A stretch of DNA of 64,000 bases from Nocardioides sp. GY 10127 (lineage in GTDB: Bacteria > Actinomycetota > Actinomycetes > Propionibacteriales > Nocardioidaceae), in NCBI RefSeq assembly GCF_004919085.1, contig NZ_STGL01000006.1, positions 124,001 to 188,000 of the forward strand, read 5' to 3'. The stretch's first letter is position 1. Each line of letters begins with the position of its first letter. Below, one piece after another: positions 17,913-26,309 of the stretch. Made by a program: the position numbers and the translations under genes. The notes beneath the pieces were generated by a model, which worked only from the letters and a program-made list of their open reading frames with translations, searched no databases and was not told the DNA's origin.

Positions 17913-19315
17913 GCGCAGGCGCCGGCGGCGAGCGCGTCGAACTGCCACTCGCTGAGGTCGGTGGTGCCGTCGGGCGTGACCAGTCGGCACAGTCCGTGCG
18001 GGGTGCGCCACGCGTACTCGTCCTCGCTCAGCTGCACGCACCGGAAGCCGGCATGGGTCTTGGCCCGGTGGGACGTGCGGCTCAGCGGTGCTGCCTGGAG
18101 GTCGCCGGTCTGACCGGGTGGACCGCCCGGGTCCCACGGGACCGGGTGGTCGAGGTCCAGCCCGCCGGTCGGCCCTCGCCCCATCGTCGTGGAGTGCGGG
18201 AAGACGCAGCCCGGCGAGCGCAGGTGCACCCGCTCCCGCACGCTCATCGGGTGCTCGTAGGCGTTGACGTTCTGCCACTCGCCCAGGTCCAGCACCGGCC
18301 GCACGGTGACCCGCGCGTGCCCGACCAGCCGCCGCAGCTGCTCCAGCAGCAGCGGCCCCAGGCCCTCCGCCCGCGCGGGGCAGCGGGTCGAGCCGGTCAG
18401 CACGGTGTCGGAGAGGTGGACGTAGAGCACCACCCGGTTGCGGTGCGACGGCGTCCGCACCGCGTCGTCGACCGGTGCCTCCTCCTCGCTCACAGCCTCC
18501 TCGGCCAGCAGCGCAGCCACCCTCTCGGGGTGCGCCAGCCAGCCGAAGGCGATGGCCCGCAGCTCCTCCCGGGCCACGGTCCTCGGCAGGTCCGGCGGCA
18601 GCAGGTCGGGCCGCGCGGCCAGCGCGTCGGCGACCCGCTCCACGAGGGCGTCCACCCACACGGCGTCGCCGGCCTCGACGCGGGCGATGACGGACCGGAA
18701 GCCGTGCTCGTCGGTGCGCGTGAGCCAGACACCGCGGCGCCGCAGCTGGGCCTCGACCCGCGCCGCGTGGGCGGCGGGGTCGGCGGCGATCACGGCAGCC
18801 TCCGCGACGGTCAGTACCCGGCTCGGGCCCTCGCCCGCCAGTGCCTGGGCCACGCGCAGGTCCACGACCTCCACCGCCCTCCGGGACAGCCCGCGCGACA
18901 TCGAGGCCACCTTGCGGGCCACCCACGGCTCGCACTCCCCGCGCCGGACGACGGCCCAGCAGGCGGGCAGCCGGTGGCGCAGGTCCAGCGCGTCGGCCAG
19001 GAACGCCCGGGTGGAGAGCACGTGGGTGCGGCGCGCGACGGCCAGCTCGGGCAGCGACAGCTCCCGCACCATCGGGCAGCCCTCCCCACCGAGCTCGACC
19101 AGCCGGTCGCCGCCGCGGTCCCACGTCGAGCGCCCGGGGTCGAGCGCCGGGTCGCCGGCGTGCAGGTCGGCCCAGGCCAGGGCGAGCTCCAGGTCGGAGA
19201 CCTCGGCGGCCCGCCGGGCGCGGACGCACGCCTCCGTCGCCGCCAGCACCCCGTCCGGGGTGTCGGGCGGCGGCGGTGCGGCGTCCGTGTGCGCCGCCTG
19301 CGTCGTCCAGGCCAT
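17909..19315 (-). CDS. DUF222/HNH endonuclease-family protein (13E12-type)
   Basis: A 468-residue protein with the DUF222 domain over about residues 15-330 and a C-terminal HNH-like motif (GLDLDHPVPWDPGG, then a conserved LSRTSHRAKTH). This is a dispersed, often multicopy actinobacterial family related to the mycobacterial 13E12 repeat proteins. It is thought to derive from mobile endonucleases, but its cellular role is unproven. The start is the ATG giving MAWTTQ, supported by TAGGTT 7 nt upstream; an upstream in-frame ATG would place that box inside the gene. No terminal repeats or second mobility gene were found beside it. Confidence 0.85.
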   Translation of the reverse strand: MAWTTQAAHTDAAPPPPDTPDGVLAATEACVRARRAAEVSDLELALAWADLHAGDPALDPGRSTWDRGGDRLVELGGEGCPMVRELSLPELAVARRTHVLSTRAFLADALDLRHRLPACWAVVRRGECEPWVARKVASMSRGLSRRAVEVVDLRVAQALAGEGPSRVLTVAEAAVIAADPAAHAARVEAQLRRRGVWLTRTDEHGFRSVIARVEAGDAVWVDALVERVADALAARPDLLPPDLPRTVAREELRAIAFGWLAHPERVAALLAEEAVSEEEAPVDDAVRTPSHRNRVVLYVHLSDTVLTGSTRCPARAEGLGPLLLEQLRRLVGHARVTVRPVLDLGEWQNVNAYEHPMSVRERVHLRSPGCVFPHSTTMGRGPTGGLDLDHPVPWDPGGPPGQTGDLQAAPLSRTSHRAKTHAGFRCVQLSEDEYAWRTPHGLCRLVTPDGTTDLSEWQFDALAAGACA

Positions 19316-19322
19316 GTCCAGG

Positions 19323-19328
19323 AACCTA
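19323..19328 (-). promoter_or_regulatory. Leaderless-type -10 box of the DUF222-HNH gene
   Basis: TAGGTT lies 7 nt upstream of the ATG on the minus strand. It decides the start in favour of MAWTTQ. Confidence 0.6.
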
Positions 19329-19393
19329 GGACATCCCAACGACAAGCCCCCTGACCTGCAGGAAGCCCAGAAAGCGGAACCGGGAGAACCTGC

Positions 19394-20518
19394 TCAGGCC
19401 GAGGTGAGCCGCTCCACGGCCGCGTCGACCCGCTCGTCGGTCGCGGTGAACGCCACGCGGACGTGGGTGGAGCCGGCGGCGCCGTAGAACGTGCCGGGGG
19501 CGACGAGGATGCCGCGCTCGGCCAGCCACGCGACGGTCTCCCACGCGTCCTGCTCGACCCCGTCGACCACGCGGGTCGACCAGAGGTAGAGGGACGCCTC
19601 GGAGTGGTCCACGCGGAAGCCGGACGCCTCGAGCGCCGCGCGCAGCTTGGCCCGCCGGGCCGCGTACCGGGCGTGCTGCTCGATCGCGTGGGCGTCGTCG
19701 TCCAGGGCGGCCTTCATGGCCTCCTGCATCGGGCCGGGCATGATCAGGCCCAGGTTCTTGCGGACGGCGAGGAGCTCGCCGACCAGCACGGGGTCTCCGG
19801 CGACGAACGAGCACCGGTAGCCGGCGAGGTTGGAGCGCTTCGAGAGCGAGTGCAGCGCCAGCAGGCCCTCGTGCGAGCCGCCGCAGACGTCCGGGTGCAG
19901 GACGGAGACGGGCTCGGCCTCCCACGCGCACTCGACGTAGCACTCGTCCGAGACGACCACGGTGCCGCGCTCGCGGGCCCAGTCGACGACCTTCTTGAGG
20001 TGCTCCTTGGGCAGCACGCGACCGGTCGGGTTCGACGGGCTGTTGAGCCACAGGAGCGCCGGGGCCTGCGGGCCGAGCGCGGTGGTGGAGTCGGTGGCCA
20101 GCGGGGTGGCGCCAGCCAGCACGGCACCGACCTCGTAGGTCGGGTAGGCCAGCTCGGGGAAGACCACCGTGTCACCGGGGCCGACGCCAAGGTGCAGCGC
20201 GAGCTGGGCGACGAGCTCCTTGGAGCCGACGGTCGGCAGCACCTGGTCGAGCCCGAGGCCGGTGACGCCGAGCCGGCGCTCCATCCAGTCCAGGCACGCC
20301 TGCCGGGTCGAGGCCAGGCCGACGGTGGTCGGGTAGCCCGACCACTGGGTGGCCGCCGCGAGGGCCTCGGCCGCGACGTCCGGCGTGGGGTCCACGGGCG
20401 TGCCGACGGAGAGGTCGACGATCCCGCCCGGGTGCGAACGGGCCTTCTCCGCGTGGGCGCGCAGGCCGTCCCACGGGAAGTCGGGCAGGCGGCTGGAGAC
20501 GGACGCGCGGCCCCGCAC
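19394..20518 (-). CDS. dapC: Succinyldiaminopimelate transaminase
   Basis: PLP-dependent class I/II aminotransferase that makes N-succinyl-LL-diaminopimelate, the substrate of DapE. The protein has LPDFPWD and VDLSVGTPVDPTP at the start, LNSPSNPTGR, and the PLP lysine in HSLSKRSNLAGYR. At 374 residues it is full length. The only usable start is a GTG sitting in an 11-bp hairpin (20506-20531), and no ribosome site precedes it at normal spacing. An in-frame CTG at 20551, 6 nt after caggagctc, is a less usual alternative. The ferredoxin-dapC order is also found in mycobacteria. Confidence 0.92.
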   Translation of the reverse strand: MRGRASVSSRLPDFPWDGLRAHAEKARSHPGGIVDLSVGTPVDPTPDVAAEALAAATQWSGYPTTVGLASTRQACLDWMERRLGVTGLGLDQVLPTVGSKELVAQLALHLGVGPGDTVVFPELAYPTYEVGAVLAGATPLATDSTTALGPQAPALLWLNSPSNPTGRVLPKEHLKKVVDWARERGTVVVSDECYVECAWEAEPVSVLHPDVCGGSHEGLLALHSLSKRSNLAGYRCSFVAGDPVLVGELLAVRKNLGLIMPGPMQEAMKAALDDDAHAIEQHARYAARRAKLRAALEASGFRVDHSEASLYLWSTRVVDGVEQDAWETVAWLAERGILVAPGTFYGAAGSTHVRVAFTATDERVDAAVERLTSA

Positions 20519-20531
20519 GAGCGGGGCCGCG
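20506..20531 (-). terminator. Hairpin between ferredoxin and dapC, overlapping the dapC start
   Basis: cgcggccccgc pairs perfectly with gcggggccgcg (11 bp, loop acga). It lies 47 nt after the ferredoxin stop and covers the GTG of dapC. It may end ferredoxin transcripts or hold back dapC translation. Confidence 0.5.
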
Positions 20532-20577
20532 GTCGCGGACGTGCTGGTCAGGACGAGCTCCTGTGGAAGATGCGGGC

Positions 20578-20901
20578 TCAGCCCTGGTTCTGCGGGGGGA
20601 GCGCCTCGATGAGCGCGGCGTCCTTGTCGATCGCGCCGGTCTTCGAGGCGCCGCCCGGGGAGCCCAGGTCGTCGAAGAACGTCACGTTGGCGTCGTAGTA
20701 GTCCTTGTGCTCGGCCGGCACGTCGTCCTCGTAGAAGATCGCCTCGACGGGGCAGACGGGCTCACAGGCACCGCAGTCGACGCACTCGTCGGGGTGGATG
20801 TAGAGCATCCGCTTGCCCTCGTAGATGCAGTCGACGGGGCACTCGTCCACGCACGCCTTGTCCTTGACGTCGACGCACGGCTGGGAGATGACGTAGGTCA
20901 C
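20578..20901 (-). CDS. fdxA: 7Fe ferredoxin
   Basis: A 107-residue soluble electron carrier. Cysteines at about 9, 17, 21, 25, 40, 43, 46 and 50 give the [3Fe-4S]/[4Fe-4S] pattern of actinobacterial FdxA/FdxC, with [12 protein letters not shown] as the second cluster motif. The C-terminal extension of about 50 residues is usual. The GTG start has a strong caggaggag ribosome site 4 nt upstream. dapC follows on the same strand. Likely partners are cytochromes P450 or ferredoxin reductases encoded elsewhere. Confidence 0.95.
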   Translation of the reverse strand: MTYVISQPCVDVKDKACVDECPVDCIYEGKRMLYIHPDECVDCGACEPVCPVEAIFYEDDVPAEHKDYYDANVTFFDDLGSPGGASKTGAIDKDAALIEALPPQNQG

Positions 20902-20985
20902 CGGACTCCTCCTGAGTGGGGTGGGACATGGTCGGCACGGGTCGGCCACCCTCTCACCGAGCGGTCGGCACCAACCACGCCACCC

Positions 20986-20991
20986 TAGTAT
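20986..20991 (+). promoter_or_regulatory. Leaderless-type -10 box of the GNAT gene
   Basis: TAGTAT lies 6 nt upstream of the GTG start at 20998. No ribosome site is present. Confidence 0.6.
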
Positions 20992-20997
20992 CCCGGC

Positions 20998-21999
20998 GTG
21001 CCCGATCCCGCGGAAGACCACCCCTCGACACCTGTCTCGTCCCCCTACCTGGGGCCGCACGTCGTCGGCCAGCGTGTCGTCGTCCGCCGTCGGCTCCGCG
21101 GCGAGACCGGCCCGAGCGGCGCCGAGGCGACCACCGACCTCCTCGGCACCTGCCTGGCGTGGGACGCCGACAGCCTGCTCGTGGCGCCGGACGCCGGCGG
21201 CGACAACGTCCGCATCGCCCTCGCCGACGTCGTCTCCGGCAAGCCCGTCCCGCCGCGGGCCTCGGTGCTGGCGCGGGTGAGCGCGCGGGAGGCCGAGCGG
21301 CACTGCCTGGCGATGTTCGGGCACGTCGAGACCGAGCCGCTCGGCGAGTGGGTCCTGCGCAGCGACCCCGCCCCCGTGGGGCGGCCGCTGAAGCGGGCCA
21401 ACTCGGCGCTGGCCATGGGCTCCCCGGGCGTGGGCCTGGACGAGGCGGCGGACCGTGTCGCCGCCTGGTACGCCGAGCGCGAGCGACCGGCGCTGGTGCA
21501 GGTCGAGCGGGGCTCGGAGGTCGAGGACGCCCTGCGCGCCGCCGGCTGGGAGGTCGTCGAGGGCGGGGACGCCGAGTTCCGGGCCGCGTCCCTCTCCCAG
21601 GTGCGCCGCGCGCGGCGCGGGCTCGGCGGCGACCGTGCCGTGCTCACGCCGTCCGCCCTCCTCGAGCCGAGCCCGGGGCGGGGCGGTGTGGCCCGCGCCG
21701 AGGCGGTCGTCGCGGACGCCGGGGGCCGGCTCGGCGAGGGCCGCGCCGTGCTCGCGGAGGACTGGCTGGGCCTGCACGGCCTCAAGGTCCGGGTCGAGCA
21801 CCGCCGCCAGGGCCTGGGCGGCGACGTCCTGGACGCCCTCCTGGAGTGGGGGGCCGAGCGGGGCGCGCGGTTCGTGTGGCTGCACGTCGAGAGCGACAAC
21901 GACCCCGCGCGTGCGCTGTACGAGCGGTGCGGCCTCGAGGTCCACCACGGGACGCGGTACCTGCGGCGGCCGGACGCCGCTGGGCCAGCCCGGGGCTAG
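20998..21999 (+). CDS. GNAT-family N-acetyltransferase
   Basis: A 333-residue protein. Residues about 20-95 form a small beta-rich domain ([23 protein letters not shown]) seen in front of some actinobacterial acetyltransferases. The C-terminal half is a GNAT fold with the acetyl-CoA loop [16 protein letters not shown] and the final [20 protein letters not shown]. The substrate cannot be told. It starts back-to-back with the ferredoxin gene, and its TAG stop shares the CTAG bases with the stop of the convergent DUF389 gene. The GTG start is supported by the TAGTAT box. Confidence 0.85.
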   Translation: MPDPAEDHPSTPVSSPYLGPHVVGQRVVVRRRLRGETGPSGAEATTDLLGTCLAWDADSLLVAPDAGGDNVRIALADVVSGKPVPPRASVLARVSAREAERHCLAMFGHVETEPLGEWVLRSDPAPVGRPLKRANSALAMGSPGVGLDEAADRVAAWYAERERPALVQVERGSEVEDALRAAGWEVVEGGDAEFRAASLSQVRRARRGLGGDRAVLTPSALLEPSPGRGGVARAEAVVADAGGRLGEGRAVLAEDWLGLHGLKVRVEHRRQGLGGDVLDALLEWGAERGARFVWLHVESDNDPARALYERCGLEVHHGTRYLRRPDAAGPARG

Positions 22000-22973
22000 C
22001 GCGAGCCCGCGTACCGCAGCCGCCGGAACCAGCGCTCGCTGAGCACGACGATCTGCGGCCACCATCGCCGCTGCACCAGGAGCACGGCGGTACCGGCCAC
22101 GATCATGCCGGCGAGGTTGGTGCCGAGCTGCTCCAGCGAGCCGAGCATCTCGGAGGTCTCCCAGAACGCGGCGCTCAGCGCGAGATTGCCGGCGGCGGGG
22201 ACGGTGGTGACGCTGATGAAGACGCCGACCATGGTGGACGTCTTCTCGATGGCCAGCGCCAGCACGCCGGCCGCGCCCGCCACGAGCGCGACGACGAGCG
22301 ACCAACCGTCCGGGTGCCAGATGAAGTTCGTGTTCGGGTGCGAGCGGGTCACGTCCGCGACCGTGAGGAGGCCGGCCCAGCGGGCGAGCAGGGCCATCGC
22401 CGTCACGAGGACCACCGAGGCCGCGAACGAGATGACCAGCAGCTCCAGGCCCTGCGCCACCAGCCGCCAGCGGCGCAGCACGACCGCGGCGCAGACGGCG
22501 GCGACGGCGGCGAACTCCGGCCCCACCACCATGGCGCCGACCACCAGCACCGCGGAGTCGGTGACGACCGCGACGGCCGCCAGCACCACGGCCAGCAGCA
22601 GGAAGACGTGGTAGTTCACGGTCGGCACGACGCCCGACTCGGCGGCTGACTCCACCGAGTCCCAGAGCACCGCGTCCTCCGGGTGGCCGGGCGCGGCCTC
22701 CTCCATCTGCTCGGCGCGACGCGACGGGGTCGAGATCGGCTCGAGGAGCAGGATGCTGCCCTCGTCGTTCACGCCCAGGCGGTCGAGCTCCTCCAGGACC
22801 TCGCTGCTCTTCTCCCGGGCCAGGTCGCACTCGACAAGGTCACCGGTCGGCGACCGGACCACCCCGCGCAGCACCACGAGGTCCGAGACCCACTCGTGGC
22901 ACTCGAGGGCCTCGACGACCGCGTCGGTGAGGTCGGGCGGGACGCAGGCCCGCAGGTGCAGCAGGACCGTCAC
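21996..22973 (-). CDS. DUF389 membrane protein
   Basis: A 325-residue protein. The cytosolic N-terminal part (about 1-115) starts [20 protein letters not shown], and five or six membrane helices follow ([20 protein letters not shown], then [18 protein letters not shown] and others). This is the usual DUF389 (TIGR00341-like) arrangement. Function is unknown for the family. The GTG start overlaps the TGA of the VanW gene by 4 nt (GTGA), so the two are coupled. It ends on a stop codon shared in opposite orientation with the GNAT gene. Confidence 0.85.
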   Translation of the reverse strand: MTVLLHLRACVPPDLTDAVVEALECHEWVSDLVVLRGVVRSPTGDLVECDLAREKSSEVLEELDRLGVNDEGSILLLEPISTPSRRAEQMEEAAPGHPEDAVLWDSVESAAESGVVPTVNYHVFLLLAVVLAAVAVVTDSAVLVVGAMVVGPEFAAVAAVCAAVVLRRWRLVAQGLELLVISFAASVVLVTAMALLARWAGLLTVADVTRSHPNTNFIWHPDGWSLVVALVAGAAGVLALAIEKTSTMVGVFISVTTVPAAGNLALSAAFWETSEMLGSLEQLGTNLAGMIVAGTAVLLVQRRWWPQIVVLSERWFRRLRYAGSR

Positions 22974-24895
22974 GCGTCGTCGTCCGAACCCGAGCCGCAG
23001 ACCACGGAGTCCTCCGGCGTGTAGACGGTGTGGAACGTCTCGGTGCGCTTGAGCTCCTCCTGGCCCGGCCGGCGGAAGTAGCGGTAGACGTCGATGGTGA
23101 AGCCCGAGTTGCCCGTGTAGGCGTAGCAGTTCGCGGTGTTGAGCGTGCGGGTCGTGGGCGCGGTGTAGTCGTAGCGCGAGGACTCCGAGGTGGTGATGTC
23201 CCACGTCTTCGTCGAGTACATCGTCACCGTCACCGAGCCGGACGAGGAGACCGTGCTGGGCGTGATCGAGGCCCGGATCCACACGCCGTGCTTGGTGTCG
23301 TTGCGGAACCGCAGGTCGAGCGAGCCCCAGGCCACCGTGGCCTCCCGGCCGACCGGGTAGCGGTCGATGTAGAACGAGTGCGGCTTGTGCTCCACGTCCT
23401 CCAGGCCCGCGAAGAACATCGCGTTGAACAGGGTGGTGGCCATCTGCGAGACACCGCCGCCGAGGTCCTGCACCAGGACGCCGTTGGAGATGATGAAGCC
23501 GTCGGTGAACCCGTTCTCCACGGTCCGCTCCCCCACGGTGTCGTTCATCGAGAACGTCTCGCCGGGCATCAGCAGCGTGCCGTCGACGAGCTCCGCGGCG
23601 CGGCCGATGTTGGTGTTGCGGTAGTCGGCGTGCGGCCAGTAGGTGGTGAAGGTCGAGACCTCCTCCACCACGCCCAGGGCCTTCGCGTCGGCCGTGGTGA
23701 GCTCCGGCTGCGCCACCTTGGCCCGCACCTTGGCGGTGCGGTCGGTGTCGCTGCTGACGGCGGCGAGGAACGCGTTGCGCACGTGCAGCGGGCGGTACTC
23801 GACCCCCGGCTTGGCCGGGACGACCTGCGGGTCGCCGTTCTTGTCCAGTCGGAAGGTCGCGTCCACCGGCTCGTCGGCGTCACCCGTCGCGTCGTCGACG
23901 AGGGCCACGAGGACGGGGCGGCGCACCGCCCCGACGAGCTCGCCGTCGTCCGCGACCATCCGCACCGCCGTGGTGATCTCGTCGACGGAGAGCTCCACCG
24001 GGTTCCCGCCGAAGGTGAGGGTGACCGGCGCGGAGGTGGCCGTGGCCGCGAAGCCGGCCATGGCCTCGGCGACGTCGTCGTCGGTGATGTCGGGCTCCAC
24101 CTCGGTGACGGGCAGGGTCACCGCGTCCTCGGCGAGGTAGGCGGCGGAGAGCGCGTCGGCCGCGGCCGCGGTGTCCAGGCCCTGGCCGTTCGTGGCCGCC
24201 ACCGCGACCGCCTGACCGTCCCGGAAGCGGACGGCGCCGTCGACCGCCGGCTGGGCGACCTCGTCGGCGAGGTCCGCCAGCGTGGCGGTCATGTCGGCCT
24301 CGTCCAGGGTGACGACGGCGTCGGTGTCCGAGCCGCCCGTGTACCAGGCCCAGACGCGGCGCGGGTCGAACGAGCGTCCGCCGCCGGCCTGCGCGACCGA
24401 GGCGTCGTAGTCGATGCCGAGGCCGAGCTCGGCCGGGACGTAGACCTCGGTCGTGTCCCCGACCGTCACCTCGATCGGCGCCTGCGCGGAGTCGGACATC
24501 CCGGACTGCAGCGCGGCCACCGCGGCGTCGGGCACCAGCCCGCCGACGTCGATGCCCTCGATGCTGGCGCCGCGTGGCAGCCGGTCGCCGGCCGCCAGGG
24601 CGGCGACGGCGTACCCGCCGCCCAGCAGCACCACCAGTCCCGCGACCGTCAGCAGCATGACCTTCCAGCCGGGGCCGCTGCCGGCCTTGTCGGCGGGCTC
24701 GCCTGGTTCGGCGGGCTCAGCGGCCTCGGTGGGCTCCACCGGGTCCAGGGACTCCGTCGCCTCGGCGGGCTCGGCGGCCTCGGCGGCCTCGGCGGCCTCG
24801 GCGGCCTCGGCGGCCTCGGTGGGCTCTGCGGGCTCGGTGGGCTCGGTGGGCTCTGCGGGCTCGGCGCCGTTCTCGGCGTCAGGGCTCTTCGTCAC
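22970..24895 (-). CDS. VanW-family membrane protein with YoaR-like domain
   Basis: A 641-residue protein. An intracellular N-terminus of about 75 residues consists of acidic AEAAEAAEPTEP repeats, then one membrane helix (about 77-97) follows. Outside the membrane are putative peptidoglycan-binding (YoaR/PG_binding_4) domains and a VanW domain over about residues 425-560 (GETFSMNDTVGERT, QDLGGGVSQMATTLFNAMF). VanW proteins accompany some vancomycin-resistance loci, but most, like this one, are housekeeping envelope proteins without a known reaction. The GTG start has TAAACT 6 nt upstream. It is coupled to the DUF389 gene. Confidence 0.87.
   Translation of the reverse strand: MTKSPDAENGAEPAEPTEPTEPAEPTEAAEAAEAAEAAEAAEPAEATESLDPVEPTEAAEPAEPGEPADKAGSGPGWKVMLLTVAGLVVLLGGGYAVAALAAGDRLPRGASIEGIDVGGLVPDAAVAALQSGMSDSAQAPIEVTVGDTTEVYVPAELGLGIDYDASVAQAGGGRSFDPRRVWAWYTGGSDTDAVVTLDEADMTATLADLADEVAQPAVDGAVRFRDGQAVAVAATNGQGLDTAAAADALSAAYLAEDAVTLPVTEVEPDITDDDVAEAMAGFAATATSAPVTLTFGGNPVELSVDEITTAVRMVADDGELVGAVRRPVLVALVDDATGDADEPVDATFRLDKNGDPQVVPAKPGVEYRPLHVRNAFLAAVSSDTDRTAKVRAKVAQPELTTADAKALGVVEEVSTFTTYWPHADYRNTNIGRAAELVDGTLLMPGETFSMNDTVGERTVENGFTDGFIISNGVLVQDLGGGVSQMATTLFNAMFFAGLEDVEHKPHSFYIDRYPVGREATVAWGSLDLRFRNDTKHGVWIRASITPSTVSSSGSVTVTMYSTKTWDITTSESSRYDYTAPTTRTLNTANCYAYTGNSGFTIDVYRYFRRPGQEELKRTETFHTVYTPEDSVVCGSGSDDDA
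24759..24862. repeat. 9-bp low-complexity repeat in the VanW gene
   Basis: Imperfect tandem copies of cggcggcct encode the Glu/Ala (EAA) repeat in the cytosolic tail of the VanW protein. At least five consecutive copies near 24770-24820 are perfect, so length variation between strains is likely. Confidence 0.7.
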
Positions 24896-24901
24896 GCGGG
24901 G

Positions 24902-24907
24902 AGTTTA
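24902..24907 (-). promoter_or_regulatory. Leaderless-type -10 box of the VanW gene
   Basis: TAAACT on the minus strand, 6 nt upstream of the GTG. It overlaps the end of the upstream small membrane-protein gene. Confidence 0.55.
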
Positions 24908-25333
24908 CGTAAGGGACGCCCCGGCGGTCCCGTCGTCCACTCCACCGGGCGCCGAGTCGTCCGACCCGGGCGCCGAGCGGGACCCGCGCGACGGGGACGG
25001 CAGCGTGGCCACCGCCAGCAGGATCGCCAGCAGGGCCTGGCCGTAGAGGGCCAGGCCGTGGGCGTCGGCGCTGACCAGGAAGCCGCCGTCGGCCTGCTGG
25101 CGACTGCCCAGCCACACGACGAGCACGAACCCGACCGTGTGCACGAACCGGGTGGACAGTCCTCGGGGCAGGGCGAGCTGGGTGAGCACGAGGGCGGCCG
25201 TCGAGAGGCCGAACATCCACCACTCGCGGTGCACCAGGACGGCGCAGGCGCCCGTCAGCCCGCCGAGGAGCAGCAGCGCGGGCACGCACAGGACGCCCAG
25301 CAGCGTCCTCGCCGAGCCTGGCAGGGCAGGCAC
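24905..25333 (-). CDS. Small membrane protein downstream of mshB (DUF6113-like)
   Basis: A 142-residue protein with about four hydrophobic helices (LLGVLCVPALLLLGGLTGAC, FGLSTAALVLTQLAL, TVGFVLVVWLG, YGQALLAILLAVATL) and a Ser/Gly/Asp-rich tail. A small membrane protein in this place after mshB is usual in actinobacteria. I think it is the DUF6113 family, but recall is uncertain. The GTG start lies 2 nt after the mshB stop. An earlier in-frame start would bury the gene in mshB and give non-coding-looking residues. Confidence 0.65.
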   Translation of the reverse strand: MPALPGSARTLLGVLCVPALLLLGGLTGACAVLVHREWWMFGLSTAALVLTQLALPRGLSTRFVHTVGFVLVVWLGSRQQADGGFLVSADAHGLALYGQALLAILLAVATLPSPSRGSRSAPGSDDSAPGGVDDGTAGASLT

Positions 25334-25335
25334 CG

Positions 25336-26295
25336 TCAGGCCCGGGCCGAGCCCTGGGCGGCGTCCAGCGCCTCGATGTCCAGCCCGGCGAACAGGTCGG
25401 TCTCGAGACCGTGCTCGCCGACCGGGCCCCGGCTGCCCTTGGCGAGGCGGTAGAACTCCTCGGCCCACACGCGGTCACCCAGGTTGTTGGAGAGCGCGAA
25501 GAACGGCCCGTCCACCTGGATCTGCGTGGGGTAGGCGCGCATCGCGTCGAGCTTGGCCGCGACGTGCCCGGAGCCGTCGACCACGGCCGCGAGGTGCTCG
25601 TCGGCGACGACGATCGGAGGCAGCGGGCCGTCCGGGTCGCCGCCGAAGAACTCGACCTCCTCGCCGGCGTCGCGCAGCTGCCGCATGCCCTCGCGCATCC
25701 GGGACTCGCTCATCGCGTTCCAGTAGTGCTTGGGGATGTCCCAGGCCGCGCCGAGCTCGGGCTTGTAGGAGGGCACCGCGGCCAGCGCGGCGCCGTAGGT
25801 GGCGACGCGGTGGGCCTGGACGTGGTCGGGGTGGCCGTAGCCCCCGAACTGGTCGTAGGTGACGAGGACGTGGGGGCGGACCTCGCGGATGATCCGCACG
25901 AGCTCGTCAGCGGCCGTGGTGAGGTCGGCCTGCCAGAACGCGTTCTCGTGGATGTCGTCGGCCGGGATGGCGTAGCCGTCGGCGTGCCACTTCATGCCGG
26001 AGTCGCGGAAGCGCCCGAACCCGCCGAGCCAGCGGTGGTCGGTCACGCCCAGGGCGGCCATCGCGTCGGCGATCTCGCCGCGGCGGTGCTCGCCGAGCTT
26101 GTCCTCGCGGTCGGCGGCGAGGTGCTCGAGCTCGGGCACGAGGATCTCGCCCATCTCGCCGGCCGTGCAGGTGACCATCGTGACCTGGCGGCCCTCGGCG
26201 ACGTAGCGCGCCATGGTGGCGCCGTTGCCGATCGTCTCGTCGTCCGGGTGGGCGTGGACGAGGAGGAGGCGGTGCTGGGAGAGGTCTGCCGTCAT
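25336..26295 (-). CDS. mshB: Mycothiol biosynthesis deacetylase MshB
   Basis: Zinc-dependent deacetylase of the LmbE/PIG-L family that converts GlcNAc-inositol to GlcN-inositol in mycothiol synthesis, a thiol made only by actinobacteria. The 319-residue protein shows HAHPDDE (His16 and Asp19 as zinc ligands, Asp18 as base) and YGHPDHVQAH with the third zinc His. Length and C-terminal region fit MshB better than the conjugate amidase Mca. The ATG start is preceded by TAGGAT at 8 nt with no ribosome site, so it is probably leaderless. Confidence 0.93.
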   Translation of the reverse strand: MTADLSQHRLLLVHAHPDDETIGNGATMARYVAEGRQVTMVTCTAGEMGEILVPELEHLAADREDKLGEHRRGEIADAMAALGVTDHRWLGGFGRFRDSGMKWHADGYAIPADDIHENAFWQADLTTAADELVRIIREVRPHVLVTYDQFGGYGHPDHVQAHRVATYGAALAAVPSYKPELGAAWDIPKHYWNAMSESRMREGMRQLRDAGEEVEFFGGDPDGPLPPIVVADEHLAAVVDGSGHVAAKLDAMRAYPTQIQVDGPFFALSNNLGDRVWAEEFYRLAKGSRGPVGEHGLETDLFAGLDIEALDAAQGSARA

Positions 26296-26303
26296 GCGGA
26301 TCG

Positions 26304-26309
26304 ATCCTA
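26304..26309 (-). promoter_or_regulatory. Leaderless-type -10 box of mshB, shared with the Nudix stop codon
   Basis: TAGGAT on the minus strand, 8 nt upstream of the mshB ATG. Its first three bases are the TAG stop of the Nudix gene. Confidence 0.6.

Noticed and set aside
17909..19315. Intact mobile element
   Set aside because: DUF222-HNH genes are dispersed, but I saw no flanking inverted repeats, target-site duplication or transposase.
22970..24895. Vancomycin-resistance determinant
   Set aside because: VanW-domain proteins are common envelope proteins; no vanH, vanA, vanX or VanRS genes are near.
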